From Hydrocarboniphaga effusa AP103 (GTDB lineage: Bacteria; Pseudomonadota; Gammaproteobacteria; Nevskiales; Nevskiaceae), in the NCBI RefSeq assembly GCF_000271305.1, contig NZ_AKGD01000004.1, positions 496,001-560,000 of the forward strand: 64,000 nt of DNA, given 5' to 3'. Below the pieces are notes generated by a model. It worked only from the letters and a program-made list of their open reading frames with translations, did not search any database and was not told the DNA's origin. Both the position numbers and the translations under genes were made by a program. Each line of letters opens with the position of its first letter. The stretch's first letter is position 1. Below, piece by piece: positions 7,365 through 16,718 of this stretch.

Positions 7365-8884
7365 TAGCCGACGCCCGCGTTCTGCAGCTCTATCACCGAC
7401 TGCGGACCGCGCGAGCGCTTGAGCTTGGCCGCGTCGGAACGGAACAGTTCCAGCTGCGACAGGTATTCGGCGCTGATGTCCTGGGTGATGTATTCGCCCG
7501 TGAACACCGAGCAGTCGAAGCGCTCGATCTGCGAATGCTTGTGGCGCACCGCGTCGATGAGATCGTTCAGATCCTGGAAGATCAAACGATCGGCACCGAG
7601 CAGCTTTTCGAGCTCCGGCAGGGTGCGCCCGTGCGCGACCAGTTCACTCGCGGTCGGCATGTCGATGCCGTAGACATTCGGGTAACGAACGGGCGGCGAA
7701 GCCGAGGCGAAATAGACTTTCTTGGCGCCCGCATCGCGCGCCATCTGGATGATTTCCTGCGAGGTCGTGCCGCGCACGATCGAGTCGTCGACGAGCAGCA
7801 CGTTCTTGCCGCGGAACTCGACGTCGACCGGATTGAGCTTCTGGCGCACGCCCTTCTTGCGCGCGGCCTGGCCCGGCATGATGAAGGTGCGGCCGATGTA
7901 GCGGTTCTTGATGAAGCCTTCGCGGTAATTCACACCGAGGCGCGCGGCCACTTCGGCACCGGCCACGCGCGAGGTGTCCGGAATCGGGATCACCACGTCG
8001 ATATCGTGCTCGGGCCACTCGCGCAGGATCTTCTCGGCGAGCTTGATGCCCATGCGCAGGCGCGCTTTGTAGACGTAAATGTCGTCGATCACCGAGTCCG
8101 GACGTGCGAGATACACGTACTCGAAAATGCACGGCGAATAGATGGGGTTGTGCGAGCACTGGCGGCGATGCAGCTTGCCTTCCATGTCGATGTAGATCGC
8201 CTCGCCCGGCGCGATGTCGTCGAGGAAGTCGTAGCCGAGCGCATCGAGCGCGACCGACTCGGACGCGATCATGTATTCCTTGCCGTTGGGCGTGTCGCGC
8301 GAGCCGTAGCAGACCGGACGGATGCCGAAGGGATCGCGGAAGCCGACCAGGCCGTAGCCGCTGATCATTGCGACTACCGCATACGCGCCGCGGCAGCGAC
8401 GATGCACGCCCGACACGGCGGCGAAGATGTCCTCGGCGGTGAGCTTCATGCGGCTCTGCACGAGCAGCTCGTGCGCGAACACGTTGAGCAGCACTTCGGA
8501 GTCGGATTCGGTGTTGAGGTGACGACGGTCCTCGGCGAACAGCTCCTGCTTGAGCTCTTCGGCGTTGGTCAGGTTGCCGTTGTGCGACAACGAAATGCCG
8601 AACGGCATGTTGGTGTAGAACGGCTGCGCCTCGGCGGAGCTGCTCGCGCCTGCGGTGGGATAGCGCACGTGGCCGATGCCCACCGGTCCGCGCAGCCGCA
8701 TCATGTGCTCATCTTTGCTGAAGACGTCGCGCACCAGGCCGTTTTCCTTACGCAGGTGCAGGCGCGAGCCTTCGTTGGTGATGATGCCCGCCGCATCCTG
8801 ACCGCGATGCTGGAGCATGGTCAGGGCGTCATAGAGTTCCTGATTGACGCTGTTGTGGCCGTAGATGCCGACGATGCCGCACAT
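7364..8884 (-). CDS. purF: Amidophosphoribosyltransferase PurF
   Basis: First committed step of purine synthesis: PRPP plus glutamine gives 5-phosphoribosylamine. The 506-residue protein begins MCGIVGIYGH, so Met removal exposes the N-terminal nucleophile Cys2 of the class II glutaminase domain (about 1-240). The PRTase domain follows, with the PRPP loop VLLVDDSIVRGTT at about 362-374. Length matches the E. coli-type enzyme. It lies 19 bp downstream of cvpA, the usual pairing, and its stop codon abuts the palindromic repeat. Confidence 0.97.
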   Translation of the reverse strand: MCGIVGIYGHNSVNQELYDALTMLQHRGQDAAGIITNEGSRLHLRKENGLVRDVFSKDEHMMRLRGPVGIGHVRYPTAGASSSAEAQPFYTNMPFGISLSHNGNLTNAEELKQELFAEDRRHLNTESDSEVLLNVFAHELLVQSRMKLTAEDIFAAVSGVHRRCRGAYAVVAMISGYGLVGFRDPFGIRPVCYGSRDTPNGKEYMIASESVALDALGYDFLDDIAPGEAIYIDMEGKLHRRQCSHNPIYSPCIFEYVYLARPDSVIDDIYVYKARLRMGIKLAEKILREWPEHDIDVVIPIPDTSRVAGAEVAARLGVNYREGFIKNRYIGRTFIMPGQAARKKGVRQKLNPVDVEFRGKNVLLVDDSIVRGTTSQEIIQMARDAGAKKVYFASASPPVRYPNVYGIDMPTASELVAHGRTLPELEKLLGADRLIFQDLNDLIDAVRHKHSQIERFDCSVFTGEYITQDISAEYLSQLELFRSDAAKLKRSRGPQSVIELQNAGVG

Positions 8885-8903
8885 GATGACCTCGGGGATA
8901 AAC

Positions 8904-9485
8904 CTAAAGGGATGTCGTACCGGAGACGGGCGCGCCCTCGCGCGAACCGTCCGTCTGCTCGTCCGGCAAGCCGGCGGGCAGTTCTGAATCTGTGGACTGA
9001 ATCTGCAGAATCCAGCGCTCCGGAATCAGGGTCTGCAGGCCATCGGCGAGCCACGCGAAGCGCGGCATCAGCGTCGATTGCGACCACCAGGGATCCTGCT
9101 TGAGCGGGGTCAGCCCTCCGATCAGGATGAAGGCGCCGACGAGGAGCCCGCCGCGCAGCAGGCCGAAGCCGCCGCCGAGCGTGCGATCGATCGAGGAAAT
9201 GCCGTCGTTGCTGCGCATCACCCGCACGATCAGGGCGGTGACGATGCCGCCGGCCAGCAGCCCGCCGAGGAACAGCAATGCGTAGGCGGTGATCTTGCGG
9301 ACGGACGGAACACTGATGAAGGCTTCGAGCCAGTGCCCGAACGGGGCGGCGAAGCTCAGCGCGAGCCAGAACGCGAGTACCCAGGTCGCGAGCCCGAGAA
9401 CCTCGCGGGCGAAGCCACGCACCAGCCCGACGATGACCGATACCAGCAACACCGCCAGGATGCCGTAATCCACCCAGATCATCAC
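8904..9485 (-). CDS. cvpA: CvpA family membrane protein
   Basis: A 193-residue inner-membrane protein with about four hydrophobic segments (around 5-25, 30-47, 65-90 and 105-125) and a polar C-terminal tail. The DYGILAVLLVSVIVGLVRGF opening is typical of CvpA, named for a requirement in colicin V production; its molecular function is unsettled. It is immediately upstream of purF, as in E. coli and Pseudomonas. The accD-folC-SPOR genes that often precede it in gammaproteobacteria are instead about 40 kb away here (48497-51634). Confidence 0.92.
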   Translation of the reverse strand: MMIWVDYGILAVLLVSVIVGLVRGFAREVLGLATWVLAFWLALSFAAPFGHWLEAFISVPSVRKITAYALLFLGGLLAGGIVTALIVRVMRSNDGISSIDRTLGGGFGLLRGGLLVGAFILIGGLTPLKQDPWWSQSTLMPRFAWLADGLQTLIPERWILQIQSTDSELPAGLPDEQTDGSREGAPVSGTTSL

Positions 9486-9592
9486 GCGTCCGACTTGCAG
9501 CGAAGACGCATTTTACACCGTGTTGAACTCAAACCGAGGTCACCGTCGCGAATCCGGCTCACACGGGCGTAGACAGCAACGCCGAAGCCCTG

Positions 9593-9614
9593 CCCTTCGG
9601 CGGCTGCCGAAGGG
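9593..9614 (-). other. Hairpin downstream of thrC
   Basis: CCCTTCGGC-GGCT-GCCGAAGGG is a perfect 9-bp stem in the 200-bp gap between thrC and cvpA. No T-run follows on either strand, so it may be a processing or stability hairpin rather than a Rho-independent terminator. Nothing else was seen in the gap. Confidence 0.45.
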
Positions 9615-9685
9615 GCTGTGCGATTCGACATCGAAGCGAGTCCGTCGAAGGATCGGCGGCCGTGGGATCAGAGCAGCGGAGCCGT

Positions 9686-10819
9686 TCAGCCCAGGCGGGC
9701 GAGCAGGGCCTTTTCGACGGCCGAGCGTTCGGCCGGCACTTCGACCACGCCCTGGAGGCCGCCCTTGACGATGATGTCCGGGTCCTTGAGGCCGTTGCCG
9801 GTGAGCGTGCAGACCACAGTCGAGCCCGGCGCGATCCTGCCGGCCTTGATGTCGCGGATCGCGCCGCACAGCGAGGTCGCCGAGGCCGGCTCGCAGAACA
9901 CGCCGTCGAGCTCGGCCAGGCGGCGCTGGACCGCGAGGATGTCAGCGTCGGCGCATTCGTCGAACCAGCCGCCCGACTCCTTCTGCACCGCCCAGGCCAG
10001 ATCCCAGGACTGCGGATCGCCGATGCGGATCGCGGTGGCCACGGTTTCCGGATCGCGTACCGGCCCGCCGCGCATGAACGGGGCGCTGCCCGCGGCCTGA
10101 TAGCCGACCATCTTCGGACGGTTGTCGACGAGCTTGCTGCGGTCGTAGCCGCGCAGCTCGGCGGTCAGCACATTGGCGGCGGTCTCGAAGCCGGAGACTT
10201 CGGAATAGCCGATCCAGTGCGCCGAGATGTTGCCGGCGTTGCCGACCGGGATGCAGTGGTAGTCCGGCGCGCGGCCGAGCGCTTCGACGATCTCGAAGGC
10301 GGCGGTCTTCTGGCCCTGCAGGCGGAACGGGTTGATCGAGTTGACAATGGCCACCGGCGAGGTTTCGGCCACTTCCTTGACCAGGCGCATGCCGTCGTCG
10401 AAGTTGCCGCGAATCTGCACGACCACCGCGCCGTGGACGACGGCCTGGGCGAGCTTGCCGAGCGCGATCTTGCCTTCCGGGATCAGCACGAACGCGGTGA
10501 TGCCGGCGCGCGCGGCATAGGCCGCCGCGGCCGCCGAGGTGTTGCCGGTGGAGGCGCAGATGATGGCGCGGGCGCCCTCGTGCACGGCCTGCGTCACCGC
10601 CACGGTCATGCCGCGGTCCTTGAACGAGCCGGTGGGATTCAGGCCCTCGAACTTCACGTACAGCTCGCCCTCGAAGCCGATTTCCCTGGCCAGGTTCTCG
10701 AGCTTGATCAGTGGCGTACGCCCTTCGGCGAGGCTGATCGCGCGCGTGTCGGCGGTCAGCGGAAGGCGGGCACGGTAGTGTTCGACGAGGCCGCTGTAGC
10801 GGGTGATGGTGCGGGTCAT
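9686..10819 (-). CDS. thrC: Threonine synthase ThrC (short form)
   Basis: PLP enzyme converting O-phosphohomoserine to threonine. At 377 residues it is the short form found in Bacillus and Thermus rather than the longer E. coli type. Visible are EGRTPLIKL, the PLP lysine K67 in GSFKDRG, ASTGNTSAAAAAYAARAG, the phosphate-binding GNAGN and a C-terminal TLTGNGLKDP. It ends the alaC-hom-thrC unit. A terminator lies between hom and thrC, only 30 bases before the ATG, and no good Shine-Dalgarno is visible there. Confidence 0.94.
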   Translation of the reverse strand: MTRTITRYSGLVEHYRARLPLTADTRAISLAEGRTPLIKLENLAREIGFEGELYVKFEGLNPTGSFKDRGMTVAVTQAVHEGARAIICASTGNTSAAAAAYAARAGITAFVLIPEGKIALGKLAQAVVHGAVVVQIRGNFDDGMRLVKEVAETSPVAIVNSINPFRLQGQKTAAFEIVEALGRAPDYHCIPVGNAGNISAHWIGYSEVSGFETAANVLTAELRGYDRSKLVDNRPKMVGYQAAGSAPFMRGGPVRDPETVATAIRIGDPQSWDLAWAVQKESGGWFDECADADILAVQRRLAELDGVFCEPASATSLCGAIRDIKAGRIAPGSTVVCTLTGNGLKDPDIIVKGGLQGVVEVPAERSAVEKALLARLG

Positions 10820-10849
10820 GGGAGTTCTACTAGCAGACTGCTTGTTTTG

Positions 10850-10874
10850 AAAAACGAGGCCATGGATGGCCTCG
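10850..10874 (-). terminator. Intrinsic terminator between hom and thrC
   Basis: On the minus strand CGAGGCCA-TCCA-TGGCCTCG (8-bp perfect stem) is followed by TTTTT. It sits 15 bp after the hom stop and 30 bp before the thrC start, inside what otherwise looks like one operon. Confidence 0.85.
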
Positions 10875-10889
10875 GCTTGAACAGGAAGT

Positions 10890-12200
10890 TCAAAAATGCT
10901 CGACGCGAAAACGCGAAACGTCCTCGCGCACGAACGGCAGGCTGCGCACGCGCGCGACGGCCTGGTTGAAGCGCGATTCCGGAATCACCGAGGTGATGAC
11001 GGCCACCGTTGCGTCTTCACCACCGCGCGGCTCCTTCTGCAGGATCGCTTCGATGCTGATGTCGAGTTCGGCGAGGATGGCGGTGATGGCCTTGAGCACG
11101 CCGGTTTCATCGGCGACGTTGATGCGCAGGTAATGCGCGCTCGCAACCTGGTCCAGCGGCAGCACCGGCAGCGCACGCACGGCATCGGGCTGGAAGGCCA
11201 GCGCCGGCACGAGGTGCCTGGCTTCGGCGCCGATCGAGCGCGCCACGTCGACGAGATCGGCGACCACGGCCGAAGCCGTCGCATCGCCTCCCGCGCCACG
11301 GCCGTAAAGCCCCATCTGGCCGACCGCATCGCCCTGCAGCAGCACGGTGTTGAGCACGCCGTCGACCTTGGCGATGAGCTTGTCTTCCGGAATCAGCGTC
11401 GCATGCACGCGCAGCTCCGCGCCGCTGTCGGTGCGCTTGGCGATGCCCAGATGCTTGATGCGATAGCCCAGCGCCTGCGCGATCTTGATGTCCTGCGGCG
11501 TCACCTTGGTGATGCCCTCGACCGCCACCGCATCGAAATTCAGCGGCATGCCGAAGGCGATGCTCGCGAGGATCGTCAGCTTGTGCGCGGCGTCGACGCC
11601 TTCGACGTCGAAGGTCGGATCGGCTTCGGCGTAGCCGAGGCGCTGCGCATCGGCGAGCGCATCGGCGAAGGCCTGACCCTTCTCGGTCATCTGCGTGAGG
11701 ATGTAGTTGCAGGTGCCGTTGATGATGCCGGCGAGCGCTTCGATGCGATTGCCGGCAAGGCCTTCGCGTATGGCCTTGATGACCGGAATGCCGCCGGCCA
11801 CCGCGGCTTCGAAGCCCACCAGCACGCCTTTTTCGCGCGCGGCGCTGAACACCGCGTTGCCTTCGAGCGCGAGCAGCGCCTTGTTGGCGGTGACCACCGG
11901 CTTGCCGCGCGCGATCGCGGCGAGCACGAGGTCGCGCGCATACGTGGTGCCGCCGATCAGTTCGACGACCACATCGACATCGGCCTTGGCCGCGATGTCC
12001 ATCGGATCGGTGAGGATCGTGATGCCTTCGAGCGAGACCTCGCGCGCCTTGCTGGTATCGCGGGCCGAAGCGTGCGTGACGACGACCGGGCGACCGACGC
12101 GACGCGTGATTTCATCGGCGTTGCGCTGCAGGACGCGAATGACGCCCTGCCCGACCGTGCCCAGACCCAGCAGACCGACACGCAGCGGCGCAACGCTCAC
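10890..12200 (-). CDS. hom: Homoserine dehydrogenase Hom
   Basis: NAD(P)H-dependent reduction of aspartate semialdehyde to homoserine, feeding both thrC and, after succinylation, metZ. The 436-residue single-function enzyme has the nucleotide-binding GLLGLGTVGQG at about 8-18, the central catalytic segment with GIINGTCNYILTQM and YAEADPTFDVEG, and a C-terminal ACT domain (about 345-430, HYLRINVADETGVL) that suggests allosteric control by a pathway amino acid. Its start overlaps the alaC stop by 4 bases. No aspartokinase fusion is present, unlike enteric ThrA. Confidence 0.96.
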   Translation of the reverse strand: MSVAPLRVGLLGLGTVGQGVIRVLQRNADEITRRVGRPVVVTHASARDTSKAREVSLEGITILTDPMDIAAKADVDVVVELIGGTTYARDLVLAAIARGKPVVTANKALLALEGNAVFSAAREKGVLVGFEAAVAGGIPVIKAIREGLAGNRIEALAGIINGTCNYILTQMTEKGQAFADALADAQRLGYAEADPTFDVEGVDAAHKLTILASIAFGMPLNFDAVAVEGITKVTPQDIKIAQALGYRIKHLGIAKRTDSGAELRVHATLIPEDKLIAKVDGVLNTVLLQGDAVGQMGLYGRGAGGDATASAVVADLVDVARSIGAEARHLVPALAFQPDAVRALPVLPLDQVASAHYLRINVADETGVLKAITAILAELDISIEAILQKEPRGGEDATVAVITSVIPESRFNQAVARVRSLPFVREDVSRFRVEHF

Positions 12201-13471
12201 GAAGCTTTCTCCACGACAGGTTCAGCGGCGGGCGCCGGAGCCGGCGCGCCCTTCTGCAACAGTTTGCGAATGCCGCGCACGGCCTGGCGCGTGCGGTGCT
12301 CGTTCTCGATCAGCGCGAAGCGCACGTGGTCGTCGCCGTACTCGCCGAAGCCGATGCCCGGCGAAACCGCGACCTTGGCTTCGCTCAGCAGCAGCTTGGA
12401 GAATTCGATCGAGCCGAGATGGCGGAAAGCCTCCGGAATCTTGGCCCAGACGAACATCGTCGCCTTCGGGCGCTCGACCTGCCAGCCCGCCGCGTTGAGC
12501 GCATCGCAGAGCACGTCGCGGCGCTTGCGGTACATCTCGCAGATCTCGGCGACGCAATCCTGCGGGCCTTCGAGCGCGGCGATCGCGGCGACCTGGATCG
12601 GCGTGAACATGCCGTAGTCGAGGTAGCTCTTGATGCGGGCCAGTGCATTGACGAGCGTCGGGTTGCCGACCATGAAGCCGACGCGCCAGCCCGGCATGTT
12701 GTAGCTCTTGGACAGCGTGAAGAACTCCACGGCCACGTCCTTGGCACCCGGCACCTGCATCACCGACGGCGCCTTGTAGCCGTCGAACACGATGTCGGCG
12801 TACGCGAGGTCGTGCACGAGCCAGATTTCATGCTCGCGGCAGAACGCCACGGCCTTCTCGAAGAAGGCCAGGTCGACGCACTGGGCGGTCGGGTTGCCCG
12901 GGAAATTCAGGATCAGCATCTTCGGCGCCGGCCAGGTTTCCTTGACCGCGCGCTCGAGTTCTTCGAAGAAATCGACTTCGGGCGTGAAGCGCACGTGGCG
13001 CACATCGGCACCGGCGAGCACGACGCCGTACGGGTGGATCGGATACGCCGGATTCGGCACCAGTACGACGTCGCCCTGGGCCAGCGTGGCGAAGGCCAGG
13101 TGCGCGAGGCCCTCCTTGGAGCCGATCGTCGCGATGACCTCGGAATCCGGGTTCAGATCGACGTCGTAACGCGTCTTGTACCAGCGCGCCATCGCCCGGC
13201 GCAGGCGCGGAACGCCCTTGGACAGCGAATAGCGATGCGTGTGCGTGCCGTCCTCGTCGATGAGCTCGGGACGCACGTAGTCGCTGTCGGTGCCGCGCAC
13301 CGAAGCTTCCACCAGCTTGTCGACGATGTGCTTGGGCGTCGGCTGGTCCGGATTACCCATCGAGAAATCGATGATGTCCTCGCCACGAGCTCGGGCTGCG
13401 GCCTTCAGTTCTCCAACGATATTGAAGACATAGGGCGGCAGACGCTGAATGCGTGGGAAGTTGGTTTTCAC
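12197..13471 (-). CDS. alaC: Alanine transaminase AlaC
   Basis: Class I/II PLP aminotransferase. LPPYVFNIVGELK, DFSMGNPD, IGSKEGLAHL, VPNPAYPIH, VHDLAYADIVFDG and the PLP lysine K255 in TLSKSYNMPGWRVGF identify the AlaC (YfdZ) subgroup. At 424 residues it carries an apparent insertion of about 14 residues around positions 60-76 relative to the E. coli protein as I remember it, between the VEA helix and YSLSKG. Its stop overlaps the hom start. The alaC-hom-thrC order is shared with many betaproteobacteria. Confidence 0.93.
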   Translation of the reverse strand: MKTNFPRIQRLPPYVFNIVGELKAAARARGEDIIDFSMGNPDQPTPKHIVDKLVEASVRGTDSDYVRPELIDEDGTHTHRYSLSKGVPRLRRAMARWYKTRYDVDLNPDSEVIATIGSKEGLAHLAFATLAQGDVVLVPNPAYPIHPYGVVLAGADVRHVRFTPEVDFFEELERAVKETWPAPKMLILNFPGNPTAQCVDLAFFEKAVAFCREHEIWLVHDLAYADIVFDGYKAPSVMQVPGAKDVAVEFFTLSKSYNMPGWRVGFMVGNPTLVNALARIKSYLDYGMFTPIQVAAIAALEGPQDCVAEICEMYRKRRDVLCDALNAAGWQVERPKATMFVWAKIPEAFRHLGSIEFSKLLLSEAKVAVSPGIGFGEYGDDHVRFALIENEHRTRQAVRGIRKLLQKGAPAPAPAAEPVVEKAS

Positions 13472-13614
13472 GGCCTTGGGTGGGTGGTGGGTGAACTGGC
13501 TGCGCTCTGGGTGATAACCCGGGGCGGAAAATGAGGGCGCGTATTATCGAGTCGAGCGCCGCTCCTTTCAAATCAATCTTTTCCACCCCAGCGCGAGCGC
13601 AGTGGCACCCCGCT

Positions 13615-14787
13615 TCACTTGCCGGTGTAGCGCACCCGCCAGATGCGGTTGCCGAGGTCGTCGGAGATCAGCAGCGAGCCATCCGGGGTCTGCAGCACGT
13701 CCGCCGGGCGACCGCTGACGGACTCGCTTCCGTTCTGGACCTGCAGCCAGCCCTCGACGAACGGCTCCTGGCTCACCACGCGATCGCCGTCCAGGTGCAC
13801 GCGCTGCACGCGATAGCCGTTCTTCTGGCTGCGGTTCCACGAGCCATGCAGGGCGACGAAGACATCGCCGCGGTATTGCGCCGGAAACTGCGTGCCCGTG
13901 TAGAACTCCAGCCCGAGTGGCGCGACGTGCGGCCCGAGCAGCGCCACCGGCGCGGTCGCGGCCGAGCAGCTGCGATCCTTGCCGAAATCCGGATCGGACA
14001 CCGCGCCCGCGTGACAGTACGGGAAGCCGAAATCCTCGCCGGTCTTGCCGACTTTATTGAGCTCGCAGGACGGGGTGTCGTCGCCGAGCATGTCGCGACC
14101 GTTGTCGGTGAACCAGAGCTGCCGGGTCTTCGGATGCCAGCCGAAGCCGACCGAATTGCGCACTCCGCGAGCCACCACCTCCCAGTTGCGTCCGTCCGCG
14201 TCCATGCGCGTGATCGAGGCGAATTCGAGCTTGTCCGGCCCGGCCATGAACGCCTCGGGCTTGCAGACATTGCACGGAGCGCCGATCGCCAGATAGAGCT
14301 TGCCGTCGGGCCCGAAGTCGATGAAGCGCCAGCCGTGGTGCGTCTTGTCGGGCAGGTCGGCGCGGATCATCACCGGTTTGGGCGGCTGATCGAGCCTGGA
14401 TTCGATACCCGGCAGCTTCCAGAGCTTGTCGATCTCGGCCACGTACAGATCGCCATTGCGGAACGCCAGGCCGGTCGGCCGGTTGAGGCCCTCGGCGAGC
14501 ACGATCCTGCGATCGGGCCGGCCGTCGCCGTCGGTGTCGCTCAGCGCATAGAGCTTGCCGGCCTCGCGGGAGCCGACGAACAGGGTGCCCTTGTCGCCGA
14601 GCGCCAGCGTGCGCGCATTGGGCACCTCGTCGATCCAGACCTCGATCGAGAATCCGGGCGGCAGCTTGAGGTCGGCGATCGGGTTCTGCGAGTTCGCCGT
14701 GGCCGCGGTCTCGCTCCACGAGAACGCCAGGCCCAGGACGACGCCGGCGATGGCGGCGAGCGAGGAAGTCTTGCGCAACAGATTCAT
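13615..14787 (-). CDS. Exported sorbosone dehydrogenase-like beta-propeller protein
   Basis: A 390-residue protein with a signal peptide (MNLLRKTSSLAAIAGVVLGL and on, cleavage near residue 30), then a six-bladed propeller of the PQQ-dependent soluble aldose or L-sorbosone dehydrogenase type. Supporting stretches are KLPPGFSIEVW, RPTGLAFRNGDLYVAE, the GWRFIDFGPDGKLYLAIG blade, WFTDNGRDMLGDD, and C-terminal GSWNRSQK and GSLLISDDLGNRIWRVRY. An oxidation of a sugar or other carbohydrate in the periplasm is plausible; substrate and cofactor are not established by sequence. Start 14787 is preferred over 14847 because it begins the signal peptide. Confidence 0.85.
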   Translation of the reverse strand: MNLLRKTSSLAAIAGVVLGLAFSWSETAATANSQNPIADLKLPPGFSIEVWIDEVPNARTLALGDKGTLFVGSREAGKLYALSDTDGDGRPDRRIVLAEGLNRPTGLAFRNGDLYVAEIDKLWKLPGIESRLDQPPKPVMIRADLPDKTHHGWRFIDFGPDGKLYLAIGAPCNVCKPEAFMAGPDKLEFASITRMDADGRNWEVVARGVRNSVGFGWHPKTRQLWFTDNGRDMLGDDTPSCELNKVGKTGEDFGFPYCHAGAVSDPDFGKDRSCSAATAPVALLGPHVAPLGLEFYTGTQFPAQYRGDVFVALHGSWNRSQKNGYRVQRVHLDGDRVVSQEPFVEGWLQVQNGSESVSGRPADVLQTPDGSLLISDDLGNRIWRVRYTGK

Positions 14788-15008
14788 GGCCAATCCTATG
14801 TCTTGCTGTTCGAGAAACTCGTGGTCGTCCGCGGAGGCCGAAAACACCTCGCCCCCGGGCGGCAGCGACTAGAATGCGGGTCGATCCGGCGGCAAGACCG
14901 TCCGCTCGCAACAGTAACCGTATTTGCGGCCGCCGCGCCCATTGCGTTCGCGCTCCAAGCCCCCACATTCCGCAACACTCAACAATCGAACAAAGAAAGG
15001 CAAAAAAG

Positions 15009-15962
15009 ATGAGCCAGCATCATCGCCTGATCATTCTCGGGTCCGGTCCGGCCGGTTATACGGCCGCCGTCTACGCCGCTCGCGCCAACCTCAAACCCGC
15101 GCTGATCACCGGCCTGGAACAGGGCGGCCAGCTCATGACCACCACGGAGGTCGACAACTGGCCCGGCGACGTCGAAGGCCTGCTCGGCCCGGACCTGATG
15201 GCGCGCATGCAGAAGCATGCCGAGCGCTTCGATACCCAGTTCATCTACGACCACATTCATGAGGTCGACCTGGCGAGCAAGCCGCTGAAGCTGCGCGGCG
15301 ACGCCGGCGAGTACACGGCCGATGCGCTGATCATCGCCACCGGCGCGAGCGCCAAGTATCTCGGCATTCCGTCGGAGCAGGAATTCCGCGGCAAGGGCGT
15401 GAGCGCCTGCGCGACCTGCGACGGCTTCTTCTACAAGAATCAGGACGTGGCCGTGATCGGCGGCGGCAACACCGCGGTCGAAGAGGCGCTCTACCTCGCC
15501 AACATCGCCAGGAAAGTCACGGTCGTGCACCGTCGCGACAAGTTCAAGGGCGAAAAAATCTTGCACGACAAGCTCAACAAGCGCGTCGAAGAGGGCAAGG
15601 TCGAGATCATCTGGAACTCGACGCTCGACGAAGTGCTCGGCGACAGCTCCGGCGTCACCGGCATGCGCGTGCGCAACGTGCAGAACAACGAGACGCGAGA
15701 CGTGGCGCTGAGCGGCGTGTTCATCGCCATCGGCCATTCGCCGAACACCGGCATCTTCGAAGGCCAGCTGAGCATGAACGGCGGCTACATCAAGGTTCAC
15801 AGCGGCAGCGAAGGCGATGCGACCGCGACGAGCGTGGCGGGCGTGTTCGCGGCAGGCGACGTCATGGACCACATCTACCGCCAGGCCATCACGAGCGCCG
15901 GAACCGGCTGCCAGGCCGCGCTCGATGCCGAGCGTTACCTCGACAAGCTCGACGTCAAGTAA
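15009..15962 (+). CDS. trxB: Thioredoxin-disulfide reductase TrxB
   Basis: FAD/NADPH enzyme that reduces thioredoxin. The 317-residue protein has FAD-binding GSGPAGYTAA at 11-20, the redox pair C134/C137 in CATCDG, the NADPH motif GGGNTAVEEAL near 155, and the second FAD motif AAGDVMD. AGAAAGG-like purine-rich sequence 6-12 bases upstream supports the ATG at 15009; longer in-frame extensions run into the divergent promoter region. It is divergent from the sorbosone-dehydrogenase gene and has its own terminator. Confidence 0.97.
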   Translation: MSQHHRLIILGSGPAGYTAAVYAARANLKPALITGLEQGGQLMTTTEVDNWPGDVEGLLGPDLMARMQKHAERFDTQFIYDHIHEVDLASKPLKLRGDAGEYTADALIIATGASAKYLGIPSEQEFRGKGVSACATCDGFFYKNQDVAVIGGGNTAVEEALYLANIARKVTVVHRRDKFKGEKILHDKLNKRVEEGKVEIIWNSTLDEVLGDSSGVTGMRVRNVQNNETRDVALSGVFIAIGHSPNTGIFEGQLSMNGGYIKVHSGSEGDATATSVAGVFAAGDVMDHIYRQAITSAGTGCQAALDAERYLDKLDVK

Positions 15963-15982
15963 GCCGCCGCACGGCACCCTAG

Positions 15983-16010
15983 ACGCCCCGGATTTCCGGG
16001 GCGTTTTCCT
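15983..16010 (+). terminator. Intrinsic terminator after trxB
   Basis: ACGCCCCGG-ATTT-CCGGGGCGT, a 9-bp perfect stem followed by TTTTCCTTT, 20 bp past the trxB stop. Confidence 0.92.
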
Positions 16011-16109
16011 TTGCGCGCGAAACAAGCCATCCGCGCTACGCCCAAAAGAAGGCTTGTCAAAAATGCGCGCGCCGGTCAGCCTTCGGCTTTCGCCTATCGG
16101 ACTTAGCGC

Positions 16110-16718
16110 ATGAAGATGAAGCTCTACTGCAGCCCGACGTCGCCGTATGCGCGCAAGGTCCGGGTCATCGCAGCAGAGCTTGGGCTCTCCGACCTGATCG
16201 AAGAGATTCACGTCGACCCGCACTCCTCGCCCGAGGAGCTGCTGGCCGTCAATCCCTTGTCGAAGATTCCGGTGCTCGTCACCGAGCGCAATGAAGTGCT
16301 GCCCGATTCGGCGCTGATCGCCGAATACCTGCTCACGCGCGGCCGCGGGCTCACGGGCCTGCCGCGTGGAAGCAAGCGCTGGGCGGCGTTGCGCTGCCAG
16401 GTCACGGCTGACGGCATCATGGATGCGAGCGTGGCCACGGTGATGGAAAAACGCCGGCCCGAGAGCATCGTCTACATGGCTTCGCTCGATCGCCAGGCCG
16501 CACTGATCAGCCGCGCTCTCGATCTGCTCGAGCAACAGACTTCGACGTTCGAGACCGAAGCGCCGAGCACGGTCGAAGTGAGCATCGGCGTCGCGCTGGC
16601 GTATATCGACTTTCGCCTGCCCTACATCGAGTGGAGAACCGGTCGCGATGCGCTCGCCGCCTGGTACGCGAACTTCGCTCAGCGCCCGTCGATGCTGCTC
16701 ACCGCACCGCCGGCTTGA
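16110..16718 (+). CDS. Glutathione S-transferase family protein
   Basis: A 202-residue cytosolic protein with a thioredoxin-like N-terminal domain: KLYCSPTSPYARKV contains the Ser/Pro stretch expected at the glutathione site, and LSKIPVLV and LPDSALIAEYLL carry the cis-Pro and the DS glutathione-binding motif. A helical C-terminal domain follows from about residue 85. The substrate is unknown. ATG at 16110 or 16116 are both possible starts. It overlaps the NlpC/P60 lipoprotein gene (TGATG), an unusual partner that gives no clear functional hint. Confidence 0.88.
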   Translation: MKMKLYCSPTSPYARKVRVIAAELGLSDLIEEIHVDPHSSPEELLAVNPLSKIPVLVTERNEVLPDSALIAEYLLTRGRGLTGLPRGSKRWAALRCQVTADGIMDASVATVMEKRRPESIVYMASLDRQAALISRALDLLEQQTSTFETEAPSTVEVSIGVALAYIDFRLPYIEWRTGRDALAAWYANFAQRPSMLLTAPPA

